From JACVRW01 sp963728495 (GTDB taxonomy: Bacteria; Actinomycetota; Thermoleophilia; Solirubrobacterales; Thermoleophilaceae): 64,000 nucleotides of DNA. The notes beneath the pieces were generated by a model that was not told the DNA's origin, did no database searches, and saw only the letters and a list, made by a program, of their open reading frames with translations. The stretch lies in contig CAVSKI010000011.1 of assembly GCA_963728495.1 (NCBI GenBank), positions 620,001 through 684,000 on the forward strand, given 5' to 3'. Positions 58,870 to 64,000 of this stretch are shown here, one piece after another. The stretch's first letter is position 1, and each line of letters opens with the position of its first letter. The position numbers were made by a program, and so were the translations under genes.

Positions 58870-59310
58870 CTATTCGGCTGAGGCGGGGGCGCTCTTAGGC
58901 GCATCCACCTTGCGCAGCGAGCGAGGCACGACGAAACGGATACCCGAGCGCTCGTCGTCGATCGAGCAGGTCTTGTTGTCGATCAGCCCCAGGCGCTTGG
59001 CGTGGGGGACGAGCGCCATCTGGTTGAGGTAGCCGTCGTGGCCGCGCTTGCGGGTGATCATCCACACATAACCGGTGTTGCGCAGCCGCGAGCGGTAGCG
59101 CGCGAGGATCTTCTGCGCCTCGTCTTCGGACTCCACGAGCACGATCAGGCCGTCCAACTCACCCGACTTGACCAGGCCGCGGCCCAGGGCTTCCTTCACG
59201 TCGCGGCGCAGGCCGGAGCCGACGTCGCCCGTGACCTCGACCCGCTGGTCGGGTTGCACGCCGAGCTTCTGGACCGTGGTCCGGTGGCTGTAGTCGCGTT
59301 CGGTGGCCAT
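58870..59310 (-). CDS. DUF3052-like hypothetical protein
   Basis: A ~146-residue cytosolic protein (MATERDYSHRTTVQKLGVQP, then GYVWMITRKRGHDGYLNQMA) that resembles the actinobacterial DUF3052 pattern: 'QKLG...V' near the start and 'WVLTPK.G..G' midway. ATG 59310 is used. It lies opposite the dap genes, between dapB and a small hydrophilic protein. No function can be inferred. Confidence 0.7.
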   Translation of the reverse strand: MATERDYSHRTTVQKLGVQPDQRVEVTGDVGSGLRRDVKEALGRGLVKSGELDGLIVLVESEDEAQKILARYRSRLRNTGYVWMITRKRGHDGYLNQMALVPHAKRLGLIDNKTCSIDDERSGIRFVVPRSLRKVDAPKSAPASAE

Positions 59311-59422
59311 ATGCGCGTCGGCAATTCTGACATTCGCCGCCACTGCCGGGGAAGGGCTGAATGGACCTGCCCGTCCGCCCGGCCGCGCGCTACGCTCTTT
59401 CCGACTACCGGAGGAGGCAACC

Positions 59423-59761
59423 ATGGGCTTTATGGACAAAGCCAAGAAGCTCGCCGAGCAGGCACAACAGAAGCTCGACGAGGCGCAGACGCAGTTCAAC
59501 CAGAACGCGGCACCGCAGTCCGAACCCCAGCAGGGTGGAGTTCAGTACGACGCCCACGGGCGTCCGGTCGAGCAGGCACCGCAGGTCGACCCGCAGGCGC
59601 AGCCCAGCACCCCTCAGGCCCCCAGCACCGCTTCAGCTCCGAGCGCGCCGACACCCGATCCGGATGCTCCGAGCCCCGAGGAGGACGCCCCGCCCGCTCG
59701 GCCGCCGTCGTCGGGCTCCGGCGGGGCGAACGCCAGCCCCGACCCGTTCAAGCCGCTCTAG
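59423..59761 (+). CDS. small hydrophilic protein with amphipathic N-terminus
   Basis: A 112-residue protein starting MGFMDKAKKLAEQAQQKLDE, an amphipathic helix, followed by a disordered Gln/Pro/Ala/Ser-rich region. GGAGGAGG lies ~6 nt before ATG 59423, good support for translation. The N-terminal helix recalls small stress-linked antitoxin-like or DUF-type proteins, but no family is recognised. It precedes dapA by 31 bases. Confidence 0.65.
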   Translation: MGFMDKAKKLAEQAQQKLDEAQTQFNQNAAPQSEPQQGGVQYDAHGRPVEQAPQVDPQAQPSTPQAPSTASAPSAPTPDPDAPSPEEDAPPARPPSSGSGGANASPDPFKPL

Positions 59762-59792
59762 AGTGCCGGAGCGCTTCCCTCGAGGCCACGGC

Positions 59793-60644
59793 ATGCGCAT
59801 TGGCGGCATCCTCACCGCGATGGTCACTCCGTTCGACGGAGACGGCCGCTTGGACGAGCACGCGGCGGTGGAGCTCATGCAGCACCTGCTCGAGAACGGC
59901 TCCGACGGCCTCGTGCTCGCCGGCAGCACCGGTGAGGCGCCCACCCTGACCGACGAGGAGAAGTGCCGCCTGTGGGAGCTCGCGGTGGCCGAGTGCCCCC
60001 GGGGCACGACGATCGTGGCCGGCACGGGGACCTACGACACGCGCCACTCCGTGGAGCTGACCGAGCGGGCAACACAGATCGGGGTTACGGCCATGCTGGT
60101 GGTGACCCCCTACTACAACAAGCCCAACCGGCTGGGAATCAGGGCCCACTTCGAGGCGGTGGCCGGGTCCACCGACCGCCCGATCGTGGTCTACAACATC
60201 CCCGGCCGCGCGGTGATCGACATTCCGAACGACCTCCTCGCTGAACTCGGTGAGATCGACAATGTGGTGGCGGTCAAGCAGGCACGTTACGACGACATGC
60301 AGCCCATCGACGGGCTCGACCTGTTGGCCGGAAACGACGAGGTCCTGGCCAAGGTGATGGACATGGGCGGCAGTGGCGGCATTCTGGTCGCCTCCCATCT
60401 CGTAGGCCGCGAGATGCGCCGCATCATCGACGAGCCCGACAGCCGCAATGAGATAGAGGATGGCCTGCGTGATCTCTACGGGGCGCTCACCGTCACCACC
60501 AACCCGATTCCGCTCAAGGCGGCGCTCAACATGATCGGCCACGACGTGGGTGGCCTGCGACTGCCGCTGGTGGAGGCGACCGAGGACGAGAAGACAGTCA
60601 TCCGGGCGGCGCTCGAGCACCACGAGCTACTCGCCGCGGTTTGA
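59793..60644 (+). CDS. dapA: 4-hydroxy-tetrahydrodipicolinate synthase
   Basis: A class I aldolase that condenses pyruvate and aspartate semialdehyde. Signatures are GILTAMVTPFDGDGRLDEHA, VLAGSTGEAPTLTDEEK, VVTPYYNKPNRLGIRAHF, YNIPGRAVIDI and the Schiff-base lysine in VVAVKQARYDD. Length 283, normal. ATG 59793. Its stop overlaps the TTG of the RNase J gene. Confidence 0.95.
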   Translation: MRIGGILTAMVTPFDGDGRLDEHAAVELMQHLLENGSDGLVLAGSTGEAPTLTDEEKCRLWELAVAECPRGTTIVAGTGTYDTRHSVELTERATQIGVTAMLVVTPYYNKPNRLGIRAHFEAVAGSTDRPIVVYNIPGRAVIDIPNDLLAELGEIDNVVAVKQARYDDMQPIDGLDLLAGNDEVLAKVMDMGGSGGILVASHLVGREMRRIIDEPDSRNEIEDGLRDLYGALTVTTNPIPLKAALNMIGHDVGGLRLPLVEATEDEKTVIRAALEHHELLAAV

Positions 60645-62308
60645 GCTCCAAAGGCACCCTTCGGGTCCTCCCGCTCGGCGGGCTGGGCGAGATCGGCAAG
60701 AACATGACGGTGGTCGAGTACGACGACCGCATCGTCGTCGTCGACACGGGCCTGATGTTCCCGGCTCCCGATCAGCTCGGCATCGATCTCGTGCTGCCCG
60801 ACTTCACCTACCTGCGTGAGCGCGCGGATGACATCGAGGCGATCGTGCTGACCCATGGGCACGAGGACCACGTCGGAGCGCTTCCCTTCGTGTTGCGCGA
60901 GCTGGGGCGCAACCCCCAGGTCTACGGCGGTCCGCTGACCGCGGCGATGGTGCGCTCCAAGCTCGACGAGCACCGCCTGCGCGACGTGTCGGTTGAGGAC
61001 GTGCTCGCCGGCCAGACCTTCGAGGCCGGTCCCTTCTCGGTCGAGATGGTGAAGATGTCCCACTCGATCCCCGATGCCTTCGGCGTCGCGCTCACCTGCG
61101 ACCTGGGCACGACGTTCCTCACCGGCGACTACAAGTTCGACCAGACTCCGGTCGACGGCGTGCCGGCCGACCTGGCGCGCCTGGCCGAGCTGGGCCGACA
61201 CGGTCTGCTGCTGCTGTGCGGCGACTCCACCAATTCCGATCGGGCGGGCACCTCGCCGTCGGAGTCGAGCGTGGGCCCCAAGCTCGAGGAGGTGTTCGCG
61301 CGCTGTCCGGGACGCATAGTCGTGACCTGCTTCGCGTCGAACATCCACCGCGTGCAGCAGGTGGTCGACGCCGCGTCGCTTGTGGGACGCAAGGTGTCGC
61401 TGGTGGGACGCTCGATGCGCAAGAACGTGAACATCGGGCGCATGCTGGGCCATATCGACGTGCCCGAGGGGATGCTCGTGGGGCCCAAGGAGATCGAGGA
61501 CTTTCCCGACCACAAGCTGGTCGTGATCTCGACCGGCAGCCAGGGCGAGCCGCTGTCGGCCCTGCGGCGCATGGCCCACGGCGATCACCCCAACGTGGAG
61601 CTGCACGACGGCGACACCGTCATCTTCTCGGCCACTGCCATCCCGGGCAACGAGCGCGCCGTGAACGAGACCATCGACCGCATCTACCGCCTCGGTGCCA
61701 ACGTGATCACCGCCGCGGACGTTCCGGTGCACGCGTCGGGCCACGGCTACGCCGAGGAGCTCAAGCTGATGCTCAACCTGACCAAACCGCAATACGTCAT
61801 GCCCATGCACGGCGACCACAAGCGCCTGCGCCTGCACTCCGAGCTGGCCGAGGCGGTGGGTGTTCCGCCGAAGTCGATCTTCCGGGGTGAGAACGGCCTC
61901 CCGCTGGAGGTCGACTCGTCGGGCGCGCGCTTCGGCGAGCCCGAGCAGGCCGGCATGATCTTCGTGGACGGCGTCGACGTGGGCGACATCGAGGACGTGG
62001 CGCTGCGCGACCGCCGGATGCTGTCGGCCGACGGCATCTTCATCGTGGTGGCCACCATCTCCGAGCAGGATGGCCGCTCGGTTGTTCCCCCGGAGATCAT
62101 CTTCCGCGGCGTGCCCTTCCTCGACGACTCGGACGGGTTCGTGGACGAGCTCCGCGAAGCGGTCGACGACTCGCTCGGTCGCTCGGCCGAAGATCAGGTG
62201 CGCGAGATCGACCTGCTGCAGGACCACCTGCACGACGACGTGGCGGCATTCGTCTACGACCGCCTGCGCCGCCGGCCGATGGTCCTGCCGGTGGTGGTGG
62301 AGGTCTAG
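60641..62308 (+). CDS. rnj: ribonuclease J
   Basis: A 555-residue MBL/beta-CASP exo- and endoribonuclease. It has LPLGGLGEIGKNMTVVEYDD, LTHGHEDHVGALPFVLRELG (HxHxDH), FLTGDYKFDQTPVDG, GDSTNSDRAGTSPSE, and the beta-CASP STGSQGEPLSALRRMAHGDH with HASGHGYAEELKLMLNLTKP. The pair dapA-rnj is common in Actinobacteria. TTG 60641 overlaps the dapA stop (TTGA). Confidence 0.95.
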   Translation: MSSKGTLRVLPLGGLGEIGKNMTVVEYDDRIVVVDTGLMFPAPDQLGIDLVLPDFTYLRERADDIEAIVLTHGHEDHVGALPFVLRELGRNPQVYGGPLTAAMVRSKLDEHRLRDVSVEDVLAGQTFEAGPFSVEMVKMSHSIPDAFGVALTCDLGTTFLTGDYKFDQTPVDGVPADLARLAELGRHGLLLLCGDSTNSDRAGTSPSESSVGPKLEEVFARCPGRIVVTCFASNIHRVQQVVDAASLVGRKVSLVGRSMRKNVNIGRMLGHIDVPEGMLVGPKEIEDFPDHKLVVISTGSQGEPLSALRRMAHGDHPNVELHDGDTVIFSATAIPGNERAVNETIDRIYRLGANVITAADVPVHASGHGYAEELKLMLNLTKPQYVMPMHGDHKRLRLHSELAEAVGVPPKSIFRGENGLPLEVDSSGARFGEPEQAGMIFVDGVDVGDIEDVALRDRRMLSADGIFIVVATISEQDGRSVVPPEIIFRGVPFLDDSDGFVDELREAVDDSLGRSAEDQVREIDLLQDHLHDDVAAFVYDRLRRRPMVLPVVVEV

Positions 62309-62316
62309 CCAGGGCT

Positions 62317-62733
62317 CTAAGGGTGCTGGTCGAGCGGCGAAGCGATCTCGAGCAGCGTGCCGAAGGGATCGCGCACGTACCCGACCGTTTGGCCCTGCGG
62401 CTTGCGCTCGGGCTCGGCCAGCGAGACACAGCCCGCGTCGAGTGCCCGCTGCCATGCGGCCGGGACGTCGTCGAAGATGAGGGCCAGCTCGGAGTTGAAA
62501 GGCGGCTCGTGGGCATCCCCACGCCTGAAACCGCCCGGGAAGTGGCTCTCGGCCAGCTCGTTGGAGGCGAACGCCAGCGTGGTGGAACCGGTGTCGAGCT
62601 CGGCGTACGAGCCGTCGGGCACGATGAACCCTCGGCCCATGCCGAAGGCGCGCTCGTAGAACGCCACCGCCTCGCCGGGGTCGGCCACGTACAGGATCAC
62701 CCAGCCCAGCCGGGCGCTGTTGTGAGAGGTCAT
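62317..62733 (-). CDS. VOC-family (glyoxalase/bleomycin-resistance) protein
   Basis: A 138-residue vicinal-oxygen-chelate protein: LGWVILYVADPGEAVAFYER, AFGMGRGFIV, then GYVRDPFGTLLEIASPL, giving paired beta-alpha-beta-beta-beta units. These bind metal or small ligands and act in detoxification or ring cleavage; the substrate is unknown. It is 24 bases downstream of the AraC-type regulator on the same strand, so they may form an operon. Confidence 0.87.
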   Translation of the reverse strand: MTSHNSARLGWVILYVADPGEAVAFYERAFGMGRGFIVPDGSYAELDTGSTTLAFASNELAESHFPGGFRRGDAHEPPFNSELALIFDDVPAAWQRALDAGCVSLAEPERKPQGQTVGYVRDPFGTLLEIASPLDQHP

Positions 62734-62757
62734 GCGCGAGATCGTCGCGCGCTCGGA

Positions 62758-63489
62758 TCAGATTGTCTTGGAGAAAACGGACGCAGGCGGAACTCCGGCC
62801 AGCTCCGTGCAGTCGTTGGTGAAATGTGACTGGTCGGCGTAGCCCGCTCCGAACGCGGCCTCGGCCAGCCCGCAGCCCGCGTGAACTTCGTCGAGGGCCC
62901 GGCGCAGCCGCAGGACCCGGCCGAGGCGCTTGGGCCCGTAGCCCACCTGCGAGACGACCCGGCGGCGCAGTCGGCGCTCGGCCACGCCCAACTCACGGGC
63001 CAGAGCGGCGATTCGAGTTTCCGGGTCCGAGCTCAGGCTCTGAGCGGCCGCGCGCACCAGCGGGTCGGGCGGCGAGGCGGAGCGGGCGCGCTCGCCCAGC
63101 CAATCGAGCAGCAGAGCGCGCCTGGCGCGTGCGTCGGTTGCACGGGCCACCCTTGCCTCGAGTCGCTTCCCCTCGTCCTGCCACAGCCCGGCGGCCTCCT
63201 GCGCGCCGTCGCGGAGCGCCTCGGCGGAGACCCCCAGCAGTGAGGGAGCGCAGCCTGGGTGCAGGCGCACGCCGAGAGCGGCGCTGTTGGCGCTGAGAGG
63301 GGCGAGGAACGCGGTGGTGTTCGGTCCCACCACGGTCAGGCCACGGGTGGCAGACCAGACCAGGTCCATGCAACCGTCGGGAACAACCCGCGCGACGTCG
63401 TCCGTCGGGCCCGCGTGACGCTCCCAGACGCACTCGGCCCAGCCCTCCAGGCCTACAGGTTCGTGTTCGACGTAGCTCGGCACGCTCAC
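62758..63489 (-). CDS. AraC-family transcriptional regulator
   Basis: A 243-residue regulator. The N-terminal domain (RVVPDGCMDLVWSATRGLTV, VVGPNTTAFLAPLS) resembles the DUF6597-type sensing domain. The C-terminal AraC helix-turn-helix pair contains IAALARELGVAERRLRRRVV and LAEAAFGAGYADQSHFTNDC. GTG 63489 (VSVPSYVEHEP) starts it. It probably controls the adjacent VOC gene. Confidence 0.88.
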   Translation of the reverse strand: MSVPSYVEHEPVGLEGWAECVWERHAGPTDDVARVVPDGCMDLVWSATRGLTVVGPNTTAFLAPLSANSAALGVRLHPGCAPSLLGVSAEALRDGAQEAAGLWQDEGKRLEARVARATDARARRALLLDWLGERARSASPPDPLVRAAAQSLSSDPETRIAALARELGVAERRLRRRVVSQVGYGPKRLGRVLRLRRALDEVHAGCGLAEAAFGAGYADQSHFTNDCTELAGVPPASVFSKTI

Positions 63490-63505
63490 GCCAAGATCTT
63501 GCCAG

Positions 63506-64000
63506 CTAGCCCGCTTGGGCGACCCCGAAGAACCCGCAGTCGTTGGTGGTGCCGCGCACGCCGTTTGTGTCCTGGCGCGACAGTGCCCTGCGCGGTCACG
63601 ACCTTGCCGTCGGCCCCGGCGAAGGCGATGAACAGCGTGCCGTTGGCGGGGCTGTCGGCGAGCAGCATGTTGTCGCCGGGATCGAAGTCGAGGTCGGTGT
63701 TGCGTGAACGCCCGGACGAGCGAGATCTCGGAGTTCGCGACAGCCGGGTTGGCCCGCACATTGGGAAGGGACCGGGCCCGCCGGCGCAAGCCGCCTCGAG
63801 CGTCAGGCCGCCCAGGCTGAGCACCGGAACGAAGCCGCTCCCGGTCTCGCCTGCGTAGGAGAATGACCTTCGGCGTCACACCGCCTGCCGACGCCGCGCT
63901 GTCCGCCGCTGCGGCGCTCGGCACCTTCCCCAGGTCCTGCTCGCTCACATCCGCGCCGGTGAGCGTGTTCAGTGCCACGTCGCGCCCCTGCACGCTCGAG
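63506..64000 (-). pseudogene. broken gene of collagen-like/structural type, 5' end outside window
   Basis: The minus strand shows a coherent protein only when at least four frame shifts are allowed: QGRDVALNTLTGADVSEQDL then LGKVPSAAAADSAASAGG; SYAGETGSGFVPVLSLGGLT; NVRANPAVANSEISLVRAFT; DLDFDPGDNMLLADSPANGT; and RGTTNDCGFFGVAQAG ending at TAG 63508. The 'VTGADVxEQDLGKVPSA' style is seen in secreted repeat proteins of related actinobacteria. So many indels in 500 bases imply decay or a low-quality contig end. Confidence 0.7.

Overview
The window is high-GC bacterial chromosome, dense with genes that often overlap by 1-4 bases and use many GTG and TTG starts. It carries an actinobacterial-type integration host factor (mihF), a CysO-type sulfur carrier, a pyrR-led pyrimidine operon, an actinobacterial gmk-rpoZ-coaBC block, RNase J beside dapA, and an F420/FMN luciferase-like oxidoreductase. 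Together these point to Actinomycetota; my inference, from gene style only, is the Thermoleophilia/Solirubrobacterales area.

Layout. 1-10.5 kb: a secreted beta-helix protein (cut by the window start), two small Cys-pair proteins, an MBL-fold hydrolase, a HEAT-repeat protein, a Wzz-like membrane protein facing a phosphomannomutase, a luciferase-like oxidoreductase plus a GH13 trehalose-synthase-like enzyme, and a lipoprotein. 10.6-21.4 kb: an aerobic carbon monoxide dehydrogenase island. Five small single-span membrane proteins run in 4-base overlaps into coxM-coxS-coxL (form I, active-site AYRCSFR), then an XdhC-YHS fusion, a MocA-like cytidylyltransferase, a MoxR ATPase (coxD), a VWA protein (coxE), a tiny Cys/His protein and a stand-alone CoxL-like fragment; YceI and CoxG-like genes follow. 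21.7-24.5 kb: corA, then a SAM-I type riboswitch ahead of a threonine-synthase-like gene and a CysO-like sulfur carrier. 24.5-27.7 kb: a tRNA-Arg locus whose 3' end is duplicated 1.4 kb away around an HD-domain gene, followed by a phosphoesterase and an HTH/nucleotidyltransferase pair. 27.7-38.1 kb: rnz, then pyrR-pyrB-pyrC-carA-carB and a pyrK-pyrD fusion. 38.3-42.98 kb: mihF-gmk-rpoZ-coaBC, TPR, dtd and an aldehyde dehydrogenase. 43-51.2 kb: the rimP-nusA-ylxR-infB-DUF503-rbfA-nrnA-truB-ribF translation operon behind a promoter and an intrinsic terminator-like leader. 51.2-62.3 kb: an alpha/beta hydrolase, rpsO, two thiol-redox genes, pnp, an M16 protease, dapB, dapA and RNase J. 62.3-64 kb: VOC and AraC-type proteins and a broken gene running off the window.

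The most interesting parts are the CODH island with its five membrane proteins and its CoxL-like mini-protein that lacks the cofactor-binding glutamine motif; the SAM-riboswitch/threonine-synthase/CysO-like unit; and a family of five roughly 28-bp palindromes with covarying stems, found inside or at the ends of carA, carB, rimP, infB and ribF. Several otherwise well-conserved genes (carA, the aldehyde dehydrogenase, the alpha/beta hydrolase, the last gene) carry frameshifts in this sequence. Some are probably assembly errors, so any pseudogene reading should be checked against raw reads.
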